This document shows positions 24,081 through 34,493 of a DNA stretch of 64,000 bases, piece by piece. The translations under genes were made by a program, and so were the position numbers. The first letter of the stretch is position 1; every line of letters starts with the position of its first letter. Origin of the DNA: Rhizopus sp. PT2906 (Eukaryota; Mucoromycota; Mucoromycetes; Mucorales; Rhizopodaceae); contig JAMYHX010000151.1 in the NCBI GenBank assembly GCA_025529335.1, positions 1 through 64,000 on the forward strand. Direction: 5' to 3'. The notes under the pieces are model-generated. The model ran no database searches. It had not been told where the DNA came from and worked only from the letters and a program-made list of their open reading frames with translations.

Positions 24081-25126
24081 TTATTTTTCATGAATAGGTT
24101 TAGCACAAAGGTTAGGAATGCCAGCCTTATTAGCCATAGCAGTAAGATTAGAAAAAGGTACACAAAGAGAATCTGGTAACGAACGTTTAAACTCGTCCGT
24201 CTGCATCCACTCAAGACCGTGTTGAAGGATACAACTAGCGCGATGATGACCGCCCTCAATCGTGCCCATGGAGGCATGAAGAGTAGCACGTTTTTGAGAT
24301 GAAACGTATGAGGCACGATGTAAGATGTTGTTATCATAAAACACGGTCTGTCCAGCCTTCAGTTCAACTTTTAATTGACCGGGCATCCTTGAACTCTTGG
24401 GATCATTGATCGTCACATCCCGTTCTTCGGCTGTTCGAACACGACGATGCGAATTGGGAACGACATAGAGACAGGCATCATCATAAAGTGCACTAGTAAG
24501 CAAGGGATTAGAAAGAGTGCCAGATTCAAAAGTATAACTTACGTGTTCCATTGTGTACCATAATGTGGTATCGCCAGTTTTTCTCTTTCATCCTCTTCTT
24601 TTGTCTCTGCAGGAATGGCATCTCGGTGCCAGGTCAAATCAAAGTCGGATTCCTGAGGGTTTATCAACAGATTGAATAATTCTATTTTTTTTTACACACG
24701 CATCAGATTACATAATCCAAAAATCATTCGACCCCTTACCAAGTTGTAATTCTTCATGCTTTGCGTTTAATAGTTGTTGAACTGCTTCCAATAGCTTGTC
24801 AGATCCATACCATTGAGCAAAGATAGGTTCATTTAAATCAGGGTGTAATAAATGTTGAACACCCCAGACATCCGTTCCTTCGGTCCAAGGAGGAAATTGT
24901 GTACCGACAAGACGTCTTTATGTAATGAGTCATTATATTGCCTGATTTTTTTTCCTTTTTTTTTTTACCTGTATTTCCATTCTCCCTTTCTTGCCTTGTC
25001 AACCACACGATCACAAGCCTCGCGTAATTTTGTAAACATGTCTTGTGGGATCAAGTTATCGACAATCACATAACCGTTTTCCCTGAGAACTTTGTGAATA
25101 GGTCTGTTGTGAATATCAGTAATCAT
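24081..25126 (-). CDS. Phytanoyl-CoA dioxygenase (PhyH) family protein
   Basis: Four exons (25126-24969, 24915-24740, 24681-24543, 24492-24081) join in frame to 294 aa. The iron-binding HxD is in DLTWHRDAIPAE (about residue 130), and the distal His with the 2-oxoglutarate-binding region is in GQTVFYDNNILHRASY and KRATLH. A family-typical YDDACLYVVPNSHRR segment spans the exon 3/4 junction. These Fe(II)/2-oxoglutarate oxygenases hydroxylate lipids or small molecules. The substrate is unknown, and fungal members outside peroxisomes are common. No PTS1 or clear PTS2 was seen. The third exon could begin at another acceptor, but ELFNLLINP matches the family best. Confidence 0.85.
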
Positions 25127-26486
25127 TTGAGAAAAAAATAAAGAAAAAAAAAGAAGGAAAAAGGGTCCAGTGACGCATTTTATATATCAAAAAGGGTCGT
25201 TCTCTCCGCCCATTTTCACACGCTATCAGGGTTCCCTCTCCAGGGTTTATTCTTTTTCCCAAGTAAAGATTTTTGCCCTTTTTGTTAATGGTCCTCTGTT
25301 TTCATAAGAACCCTTTATTTATAAAGACGATAGTATGTATTGGTATAATGTTGCTCAGTAAAATCTCATTGTATCGCTTTTTTTGCTATTATTTTAAATT
25401 GTCAAGTACGCTATTGTGCACTGAGGATTACTCAGAAAGTGTGGCCTGTGAACATGATTGGTTAGATCAAGTTGAGCTTTGATCTAAATAGTTCTGTAAC
25501 TCTGTCTTACGTAAACAGAGTGATTATGATTATGATTTTGCACTTGAGGAGTAAGGGAGGCAGTAGACTTTATCAGGAGGAAAGATAGAATTCATGACGG
25601 TTACTTGTGTTGAATGTCGTCTAGTAGCAACTATGCTTTTGCTCATCTTTTTCCAATAAAGTTATAGAAAAAAAAACGTGTGCTCTACTGTAGGATGACA
25701 CTGAGGCTGTTATAATGTATTGCTTCATTAAACGCGCTAGTAGGTATATATTCCAAAAGCCATGAGTGACGATGGTGAAAAGCATCCTGATTTTGTCAAA
25801 TTGTACAACATATTGAATGATGAAGTTGACAGGTTGGTTTGACAAAACTATCCTGAAGAAATACCAGTCTATGTACAGCCATTGGTGGTAAATTGATTAG
25901 ATAATACCGTATACTTAAAGACTAAACAATACATTTCGTTAGGCCGTAAGACCATTGTATATTCAATGGCTTGATGTATGCACACATGTGTGCATAGGTT
26001 GGGGGAAATTTTAATCCTTTCAATCGTTTGATCTGATTAACTAGGCTGTACTTTTGATATGCTGATCAATGTACAGGTAGGAGCTGCTAGGCAAGTCAAA
26101 CCGTCGATGCTTGAACTCCTTGAAAGCAAAGGCTACTCTGGAATGTAGCCTAGAAGAATGTAGCTATATGTGAGGTCTTTCAAAAGCCCACAAAAATAAA
26201 ACATTACCACGCAGAGAATAACCATGTGCTCCCAAGGTATTACTCGACAGCACGTCACCATTAACCGGCAGAGAATATTCGTGCCGTACCTCTGCAAGAG
26301 AATGAACGTTATCAACATTCAACAAGAGAAATAAACGTCAAAGAGCTTGAATATTTTATTTACGACATGTAATCAATGATAATATATTTATTTTGCACTT
26401 GAGTCAGTCTCTCGATTGCATGCTTTGCTGAACAAAAGCTTGAGTTTACACAGACGTAAAATCAATGACGCATTGGATTTTTATTA
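25127..26486. other. Gene-poor stretch with a mobile-element fragment
   Basis: About 1.36 kb with no intact gene. Around 25410-25485 (+) a short frame encodes ACEHDWLDQVEL followed by a stop. Nearly the same peptide and DNA occur at about 38590-38650 (-), immediately upstream of the IS607-like ORF, so this is a dispersed element fragment. The rest is unremarkable AT-rich DNA. Confidence 0.5.
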
Positions 26487-28193
26487 TTACAAAAGCAATG
26501 GATACTTTTTAAGCATATGCGTTCTGTCAATTGATAAACTGAGGTAATCAATACCAACACAGTTAATCACAAATATGTGTTGGTATTCCTTGTAGGTTGT
26601 AAACTCTTCAATACGATTTGGCGCAACACAGTTTACCAAAAATCGCTTGGGACTCGACTTTTGTGAAGTGATTTTCAAGAGAACTGTTTCTGTTACCTCA
26701 TCAAAAACAGATATACGAGTACCCACATGTATTTGCAAGTGATTGAATTTGGTCTTGGGCATATCTATTTGTGACATTTTACCAGAACAAAAGCCTTCAA
26801 TAATCAAGTTGCGTAACTCTGGATAGGCATATGAGAAAGCCATTAGTGCTTCTAGTGGTATTCCCATGGCATTCAACTTTAGTGTAATCAACGAAGAGCT
26901 CAGGATCTGATTTGATGCCGGAAGTGTGATTAGTGAAATGCCCTTCAAGCTTTTTATATAAGTTAATTTCTCTAATCCTTTGCATTCTGAAAGAAGGGTC
27001 AGCATGAGATGATCTGTATCGTGATCACCAACCGCTTCCATTTCAGCTTCTTTGATGTTATGTTGGTATTTGAATAGCTCTTTTAGTCTGTCAGCACTCT
27101 CTCTCGTATTATCAATAATCCAAGTAGTGTTGTCTTGCTTTATATGGAGCCATGAAGAATCCCTAGCATAAATTCGTACAACAGGACTTGTAGTACGTTG
27201 TAGATACTCCTCAATCAAAGGAAATGACCTAAAAGTGGAGAACCAATCGCAGCTTCTATTGCTTAGGTATTTCTGGAATGCCCGCAGTTTTTCTTCGTAA
27301 TGTTTTGTCAGCCAAGATCCAATATGGTTAAGAAGACCTTCATTAACAGATAGGTATACGTTACAGCATTCTAGATTGGGAAACTTATGCATGATATAGT
27401 CAAACGTATCTTGATGAAGGCAAAGGTCTACCTCAAGCTTTTTAAGCTTGAAGTGAGGCTGCATAGAGGACACATCATAGCGCTTTGTGTCGCCAACAGT
27501 CGTTTCAATTGGGATATCTGGAGAAAAGTTTACTGAAAAACACATCAAATTGGGGCATTGCTGAATAGCCTCATCAAATTCCATGAGGGTAGATCTACGA
27601 ACTGTGGGGGTAACTGTGAGATGCGTCAAGCTTATGAAGGATGATAGCAAAGGAAGAACCTTTGTAAATTGTGGGCTAGTTGGAAGTGTTGGTGGTAGAG
27701 CGATATGAGTAAGAGTGCGGCGACAGAGAGATGCGAGTGTGTAATAATTCGCAAGAGTATTCTCATCACTGTGCATAGACCAGTCTGGTTCAGGAAGTTG
27801 CTTCAGTTGTTTCCAATAGCTTCCTACAGCTCCTTCAAGAGCATCCCATTGGCTGCCACAAAGCTCGCCTTTAAAAATCTCTACGTTTGGACACGTCTCG
27901 GCAAGTTTATGGATAAGTGAAATTATTCTTTCATCGTTATCTTCCGTATAACACCGAAAGTGTATCTCCTTAACAAAGCTTCCCAGGCTACTGTTCTGCA
28001 TACATGCCGTGAATTGTTCCCCTGGCAAACAGTCAAATAAGACAAGTTCTCGATAAAGGATAAAACTTGCGTGTTTTCGCCAGTTCTTACAGACAAACTG
28101 GCATTCCACTAATTCGTGCAATTCAAAGTTGAATCTAACCAGCTCAAATATTTCATATAGGATTTCGTTAGGCAACTCCTTCCAACGCGACAT
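26487..28193 (-). CDS. F-box protein with LRR-like C-terminal region
   Basis: Single exon, 568 aa, starting MSRWKELPNEILYEIFELV at 28193 (the frame opens slightly earlier without an ATG). Residues 4-50 are an F-box (LPNEILYEIFELV, then CQFVCKNWRKHA), the Skp1-binding module of SCF ubiquitin ligases. The remainder is Leu-rich with irregular repeats (CPNLMCFSVNFS, FPNLECCNVYLS, LITLKLNAMGIPLE) resembling degenerate leucine-rich repeats that would select substrates. Such F-box/LRR genes are expanded in Mucorales. The 3' end is duplicated as a truncated copy at 33240-33428. The substrate is unknown. Confidence 0.8.
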   Translation of the reverse strand: MSRWKELPNEILYEIFELVRFNFELHELVECQFVCKNWRKHASFILYRELVLFDCLPGEQFTACMQNSSLGSFVKEIHFRCYTEDNDERIISLIHKLAETCPNVEIFKGELCGSQWDALEGAVGSYWKQLKQLPEPDWSMHSDENTLANYYTLASLCRRTLTHIALPPTLPTSPQFTKVLPLLSSFISLTHLTVTPTVRRSTLMEFDEAIQQCPNLMCFSVNFSPDIPIETTVGDTKRYDVSSMQPHFKLKKLEVDLCLHQDTFDYIMHKFPNLECCNVYLSVNEGLLNHIGSWLTKHYEEKLRAFQKYLSNRSCDWFSTFRSFPLIEEYLQRTTSPVVRIYARDSSWLHIKQDNTTWIIDNTRESADRLKELFKYQHNIKEAEMEAVGDHDTDHLMLTLLSECKGLEKLTYIKSLKGISLITLPASNQILSSSLITLKLNAMGIPLEALMAFSYAYPELRNLIIEGFCSGKMSQIDMPKTKFNHLQIHVGTRISVFDEVTETVLLKITSQKSSPKRFLVNCVAPNRIEEFTTYKEYQHIFVINCVGIDYLSLSIDRTHMLKKYPLLL

Positions 28194-28632
28194 TCTAAGA
28201 TTAGACAATTACGCATTCCTTTGTTAGCTGTCATTGACTTGTATGAAGGAGAACTTTTGTTTACTTTTAAGAATAGTGTCCAAGACCAAAAGCAAGGGAA
28301 GAAATATATGATGGACATTAGTGTGAAAAAGAACCAAGTTTGTATTCTCAAGGTTACACTGCCATCTTCTTTAGATATGATTGCTTATATAAACATTCGT
28401 ATTTTTTTTTTTTTATTGTCAAATGTTAAACTGTATATAAATATATAAAAGGTATACAAGTTTCCCCCTTTTTTTTGTGTATTTGCTAGATATTAATGAA
28501 AATATATTTTAGGTTGTGAATGTTGTAAATGTTATATATGTATGTGTGTGTTGTGTTCTAAGAATGAAAAAGAGATTGCGTATATAATTATAACAAAACA
28601 TGGTGTCGACAGAGATAGAATGCATCAAAAAA
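28194..28632. other. Intergenic, no gene seen
   Basis: 439 bp of AT-rich DNA between two minus-strand genes. It should contain the 3' end signals of the Whi3-like gene (distal) and the F-box promoter (proximal). No coding support. Confidence 0.35.
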
Positions 28633-30019
28633 TTACAATTGAGGATCAAACATAAAATCTCTCCTATTATCATTCATCAAAGCATTACCCAGTTGCTTAA
28701 AGCTCATCACTCCATTCTCCTTGTTGGGCTTGATGAACAATGGATTCTTGCTATATGACAATCGAATACCGCCCTTGACTGAATTTGTTAATGCGTATCC
28801 TTGCAGTTCATTCAAAGCTTGAGAGGCATACATAATGTCTTCGAATTCGACAAAGCACATGGGGCCTTGGGACTTTGTGCGGAAGCACATTCGACGATAT
28901 CCTTTTCTGTTTGAAAAGAGTTTTCTCAATTCATCTTCACTTGTATTTGGAGGCAAGTTTCCAACATAGAGAGTATTGCAAGGGGGGTTCTGATCAGCTG
29001 GGTTAGGTGTTCTTTGGATGGATAAGGATCCCATACGAGATGGTAAGTCATTATTATTATTGCTATTGCTATTGTTGATAAGTGGTGTTGATTTAGAAAG
29101 GTAGTGCAAAGTATCTATTTCTGTGTCATTCATGAATTTAAGTCTAATGTGCTGTTGCTGTTGATGCTGTTGAATATGCTGATGCTGTTGATGAAGTGAA
29201 GATAACCCATAACGCGAGATGTATCCTAGGTCCTGATCAAATGATTGTGAACGGATGTCAAAGAGGGAATCATTATATGTAGGTGAAGGTGAAGAAATTG
29301 GATCGCTGAACAAATCATGTTTGAGATCTTGAAGCAAATCACTGGGCAAAGGTGGAGCAAAATTGTTATCAAAGATGGTGCGTCTTGGCTACGTAGTTGG
29401 TTTTACATCCCCATTGACAGATGACAACACATTAGTACTGTTTGCAGTTGTTGAGGTAGAGGACGAGGTAGACGTAGGAGTTGTAGTCACGGGTAACTGT
29501 TGATTCGTAGCTGAACCTCGTTTAATATGCAAATTCTTTTTTGCCATCTCAGCCTTAAGCACAGAACCCTTTTCCTGATCTACTTTTCTACCACTCAATA
29601 CTTCAATCGACTCAAGAGCCTCCAAGCGGGTTCGAAACCTAGCAAAACCAATCTATGCACATACACAAAAAATTTTAAATGATTGGAATGATAATAACAA
29701 TAACAATAAATTTTTATACCATTTGCTTCTTTCCACCATTGGATGGTACACCTGTATCATCATCTTGATCCTTACAATGCCATTTTAATGAAGCGGCTTC
29801 AAAGCCAGGACAGAAAGTAAACATGTTTTGAAATTCTCGTTCGGCCATATCTTCGGGGAACCCTACTACAAATATCGTAGTTACATCGTCTGAAGAGGTT
29901 GTTTGCTGAATAGAAGAAAGTGTGTTTGAATATTGTGGAGATGAAGACAAGGGATGAACTCGTTGAATGTCGTTAAAATTGAAGGAATGTGAAAACGGTG
30001 TTGGCTCGCTGATCATCAT
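28633..30019 (-). CDS. Whi3-like RNA-binding protein with two RRM regions
   Basis: Exon 1 is 30019-29720 and the next coding block starts at 29652. An N-terminal RRM carries TTIFVVGFPEDMAEREFQNMF and continues after the intron as IGFARFRTRLEALESIEVLSGRK, then AEMAKKNLHIKRG. A Ser/Thr-rich linker, a Q/H-rich stretch and an N-rich stretch follow. The C-terminal RRM has NTLYVGNLPPNTSEDELRKLF and GPMCFVEFEDIMYASQAL, typical of Whi3-type proteins that bind mRNA and form condensates controlling cell cycle and polarity. An in-frame TAG at 29389-29391 separates linker from PRRTIFDNNF. A phase-0 intron ending at that TAG is the likely explanation, but its donor is not certain. The start could be the second Met (30016). 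Confidence 0.82.
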
Positions 30020-30472
30020 TGACAGAACAGAAAAAAAAAGGGGAGGATAAATTTTTAGGGGCGTTGCCTCTTTTTTTTTTTTTGATACGCAAACTGTCGG
30101 AATTTCAAATGCTAAAAGCCGCAATTTCTTAAAATGATTGGTTTGTAAAAAAGAGACTGACCCTCTCCATTTTTGGTATTTTATTTATATAAAGTGATAT
30201 CCTTTATGTATTGCTTGAAATACTTCAAATGCTGTTAACTTACATAAAAGCAACGTCACAGCCTAAAGTACTTTTCTTGTTGGCTTTTTTCATCAAGAAA
30301 AGAATGGGTCTAATTTTAGGTTTTGAAATTCTTTTTTTTTTTTCTTTTTAGAACATGAGAGAAGCTGTTTCAATAGCCAATCACATGACATCGGTTATTA
30401 AAATAATTATGGCTTAAACGGCATGAACACAAAGAGATTCACACTTGGATAGTCTTTGTCCCTCTCCTCAGA
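30020..30472. promoter_or_regulatory. Divergent intergenic region, Whi3-like / bHLH
   Basis: 453 bp with poly-A/T runs and no open frame of note. It is the presumed 5' region of both flanking genes. Confidence 0.35.
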
Positions 30473-31153
30473 ATGTCCAAAGATGAGAAAACGAATAAAG
30501 GTCTTTTTCATTTATTAGATCTAAAGCAGAGTAAATGTTGTTAACACTTTAGTCTGATCAGATCTATTCTCTCCTGCAGAACACAATCTATTTGAATCTT
30601 TTCTAAACAAGTTCGAACGTCAACTCGAACCTCCATCGACAAAAAAAGCAACCAAAAAGAGAGCGACACCTTATGAAAAAGGAACAAAGACAGGAAGAGC
30701 AAGAAAGGCACCTCATGAACTACTGAGCGAAGAACAAAAAAAGGCAAATCACATCGCCTCTGAGCAGAAACGAAGAGCCAACATCAGAATTGGGTTTGAG
30801 CAACTTGTTCATGTTGTGCCTGCTCTTGATACAACTCACCGAAGTGAAGCTATTATACTTCAGAAATGTAGGTTCATGGTCATAACTTGCTTTTGTCACT
30901 TATGCTGTTGTCTTATAGCTGTTGAATATATAAAGCGCTTAATAGATGATAAAAACAAACTAAAAGATAAAGTACGGCAATTACAGTTGACACTTGGTGA
31001 AACGTAAGTTCCCACGCGCACAATTATACAGCGTATACTAAATTTATAAATAGGCCAGATCCAGATGTAAGTATACACTTTTATACAAGAGTCCAAAGAC
31101 AGCTTATTTTATCATGATAGAGTTCAGAAGGCGAATTGGATTATCCATTTTAA
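30473..31153 (+). CDS. bHLH transcription factor
   Basis: Five exons (30473-30500, 30562-30867, 30919-31003, 31054-31066, 31121-31153) give 154 aa. After a Lys-rich segment comes the basic region ANHIASEQKRR, which carries the His-Glu-Arg triad of class B bHLH proteins that bind CACGTG-type E-boxes. Helix 1 is GFEQLVHVVPAL, and helix 2 with a short coiled extension is SEAIILQKSVEYIKRLIDD then KNKLKDKVRQLQLTL. This suggests an Ino4/Max-like dimerising factor, which needs a partner (inference). Exon 4 is only 13 nt. The stop codon is separated from the stop of the convergent metacaspase gene by a single base. Confidence 0.85.
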
Positions 31154-31154
31154 T

Positions 31155-32957
31155 TTAAATAATGAATAAAAGATTGACATCAATTGGGTGTGATGAGGAC
31201 AGCTGAGGACGCTGAGAATACTTGGATCGTAAGATTTCACGAATGGAGTTGAGTAATTGAAGATAGGTCTGTTGACGGTTTTGACGTAAGGCAGCTACAA
31301 AAAGGAATGAGAAAACGGTTGAGAGATGGTTTATCTGTCTTTACTTGTAAATGCAAAACTCATTGCGCCTGTGCTCTTGCCATTCTCCATAGCATCTGCA
31401 GATGTTTGATTATCTTTACATCCCGAAAAGGTGATAATGTCTGCCTCTGAGCTCTTGAACTTCTTCACTCGTTCATCCACACTCTTTCGACTCATCAAGC
31501 TCTTACCTAGACTGAGCACACTTGATAGTGCGCCAGACTTATTACCCATGGCATAAGCCAGGCCCGCGTTTAGTATACCCGCACCTGCATCCTTAAACAT
31601 GCTTTCTTCCTTGATCACGCCCTGAGTGGAGTAGACATAGGGCAAATCAAGAGCCGTACCTGAATGACAACTATCGAAAATAGCAGTAAGACGGCATCCT
31701 CTAGGAAGAGGTCTAACCAAAATCTCATGCATTTCCTACCCCGTACCATTAGGCTCACGCTGCGTATATATGTTTCTACTTACATCATCGACAATCTGCC
31801 CAGATTCACCTTGATATCGGTCATGATCGACAGGATAAATCGTTTCGTCATAACCATCGTCTTCGTCACCATTCGTATCCTTGATTCGACCACCATGACC
31901 GCTAAAGTGGAAGAAGAATCTAATGTTGTGTGTTATGACTTGTGTTAGAACATAGAATCTCACACTTACGAATCATTTGCTCTGGCATCATGTACAAGCC
32001 ATTGCATCGCCTTCAAGATGTTTTCCCTGGTTGGAATAAATCGTGGATCGGTTTGATCATCGGTCAAGACGACCATATCCTCCTATGATATAACGAGTTG
32101 GTCTTTTTGTTTCATCTCAAAGCAGGTCAAACTTACAGATCTAAAGTTGTAGTTGGAAGTCAAAAATTCTTTAAGGTTCTTGACATCATTAATGCATCCG
32201 TTCAACTGATTAGGCGAACCAAAATAATTGATACCGATCAACAAGGCTCTCTTTCTTCCTTGACCTATGATTCATTGATCAGATAAAGCCGTCATATATA
32301 ACCCGCTTACAGTTTGACAATTGAAAGTTAGGAGGTGCTTGGTTTTGCATCACCGGATTGACATGCATCACAAAATCACCTGCACCACCCTGAGGTTGAC
32401 CATAAGGTACTTTAAAAGCAGTTTAATATTCCCATTTCTTAAATACGTGTATGTGTATCTACCTGGAGCCGGGTTATGCGTCGAATGAGGAGGTTGAGGA
32501 TAATTGGCCTGAGTTAGAGTAGGATCAGTAGGTTTGAAGATAGGATCGGGACCTACTTTATATTAGTTTGCTTATACTCCATTTCTTTATTGTTCATACC
32601 TGTATAAGCGGGCGGATTGATATGTGCAGAAGACTGAGGCGTAGAATACTACGAAAAAAAAAATGAGTTTGACGCTTTTTGGAAAGCATGTCAACTTACT
32701 GGGCCCGAACCTGGTGGAGGATAATTGCCATAGGAAGGTGAACCATGTTGAGGAGGTGGAGGGTAATTACCGTACTGTGGTTGTGGAGGCGGGTACTGAG
32801 ATTGCTGTACAGGTGGAGGATAATTACCATATGATGGAGGAGGAGGATAGCCTCCATATTGTTGAGGTGGTGGTGGATATTGAGGTGGAGGATACTGTTG
32901 GTTTTGCTGGTTAGACTGACCGTAGGGATGAGTGCCATAGGAGCCAGGATAAGCCAT
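31155..32957 (-). CDS. Metacaspase (type I, caspase-like cysteine peptidase)
   Basis: Multi-exon gene whose first exon (32957-32700) is an 86-aa Pro/Tyr/Gln-rich prodomain with repeated YPPP units, as in yeast Mca1. The peptidase core includes KRALLIGINYFGS, GCINDVKNLKEFL, the catalytic His in FHFSGHGGR and the catalytic Cys in IFDSCHSGTALDLPY. The stretch GDEDDGYDETIYPVD marks the usual Ca2+/substrate region. The C-terminal exon ends SSSHPIDVNLLFII, the family terminus. These enzymes cleave after Arg/Lys and act in proteostasis and stress death. Introns near 32699, 32560, 32460, 32310, 32080, 31970, 31790 and 31340 all keep frame. Confidence 0.93.
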
Positions 32958-33239
32958 GGTGTAAAGAAAGTTTCAATGCAAAAGAAAAGGACATTGTGTA
33001 ATTTGTGTGACACCGTTGTTGTTAAAAATTTCATTGGCCGTGATGAATTTGATAGTGTTCCCTTTTTAAATACGTCCTTCTATTTAAAGAGTAATTGATT
33101 GTAAAAAAAAAAAAAGGAACACTCGTTGGTTCAATTATAGAAAGTATTTCATGGTTTCTACAAGTGCTTTGTATGCCACACTCACTTGGAAAAGAACTTG
33201 CTTTAGACGAGTTAAACAGTTGTCATTATATAGACTTTA

Positions 33240-33428
33240 TTACAAAAACAATGAATACTTTTTAAGCATATACATTTTGTCAATTGAAGCACTGAGGAAA
33301 TCGATGTAAGCATAGCTAATTACAAGCTCGTGTTCGTATTTCTTGTTGAAAGTAAGCTCTTGTATCTGATTTCGCTCTCTGATCATCAAGAAATTCAGAA
33401 TTTTGCAAATCACTCTACTTCTGAACAA
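33240..33428 (-). pseudogene. Truncated F-box gene 3' copy
   Basis: The frame ends YAYIDFLSASIDKMYMLKKY plus four residues. This mirrors the last residues of the F-box gene at 26487 (GIDYLSLSIDRTHMLKKYPLLL region), and the 3' flanking DNA is similar too. No F-box or start codon is present. It is a decayed partial duplicate about 6.7 kb away on the same strand, at the edge of the element-rich island. Confidence 0.7.
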
Positions 33429-33954
33429 GTTTGTATTTCACCAGACTCCCACAACTAGTGTTCTCTCAACAGAAGACTCTGCTTGGATTTAAGACATTAT
33501 GGATACAATGAGCCAACCTGAAAAAAGATGGCCCAAAAGCCCTTTGATACTGATGCTCCTTATATAGAGATATCAAACAGCGGATATAAAGAAAACAAAG
33601 GAAGTAAAAAATGATGCATGCCGTATTTCTGCGTTTATATCAAACAAGACGATGCACTCTTTAATGTAGGATATAATCAATATGCTTCCTATGCAAGCTA
33701 AAGCCATCTTAATACATCATGCTGAACCCACAACACTGATTAATAGCACTTGTAGTAGCTCGTGAAACGTCATATAGTTTACAAGACATAATCGGTTGAC
33801 AACATTTATTCCTATATATAAAGAATCAATTTCCCATTTTGATGTGAATATCTTTCTTTTCTCTTCCATAAAAACATTTATTCCATCTTGTAGTATTCTT
33901 ATGTTTTCAAGCTAAACCATTTGTTTATTGATGGTATCACAGATGGCTCTTTCA
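33429..33954. other. Non-coding part of the element island
   Basis: About 0.5 kb between the F-box remnant and the IS607-like copy. No continuous coding frame was recognised. It may contain the 5' flank of the element copy. Confidence 0.3.
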
Positions 33955-34493
33955 ATAGAGCAGAAAACGTGAGGATGTCTGGAGTGCAAATTCGTGGTCG
34001 CTGGCTTTGACAGCTAAAAGAGCACCACTATGTGCCTGTATACTTTCAAGCAACATACGAGAGGCACTTGGATGAAGGAGCTGGTGTGGTCACCATTGGT
34101 TATGCTCGGAAGTCTTATGAAAATGAAGCCATGTCAATACGTGGTCGCTGGCTCTGGGTGTTAAAAGAGCACTACCATGTGCCAATCAATCTTAAGGCAG
34201 CGTACGAGAGGCATGTAGAAGAAGAAGCCGATGTTGTCACCATTGGATATACTCGCAAATCGTACGGATATGAAAGCATGACGACACATGCTAGACTCAT
34301 ACAGTCTCAAGTTGACAGTTTGCGTGGTAGATACCTCGCAAGAAAGGTGTCTGTGTCTTCTCGTTGCAATGCGTCTATTCCCTTAGAAGACCGTGGCAAG
34401 AAGCAAGGCGACAGCATGGTCAAAATTGGTCAGATTGAAAATTGTGCGGGTACAATGCAAGACCTTATACATAGATTACGCACATTTCTTTAA
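33955..34493 (+). pseudogene. IS607-like serine-recombinase ORF, truncated copy with internal tandem unit
   Basis: Two consecutive 147-bp in-frame units (from about 33990 and 34137) each encode RGRWL..LKEHYHVP, YERH and VVTIGY(A/T)RKSY. The first unit has a TGA in place of Trp, followed by diverged residues. The second unit plus about 210 bp are almost identical to the minus-strand copy at 37.9-38.2 kb. The YxRKS segment resembles the N-terminal catalytic Ser motif of serine recombinases of IS607-TnpA type. The frame ends shortly after MQDLIHRLR, so the C-terminal third present in the other copy is missing. It is non-functional as read. Assignment to IS607 rests on motif resemblance. Confidence 0.65.
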
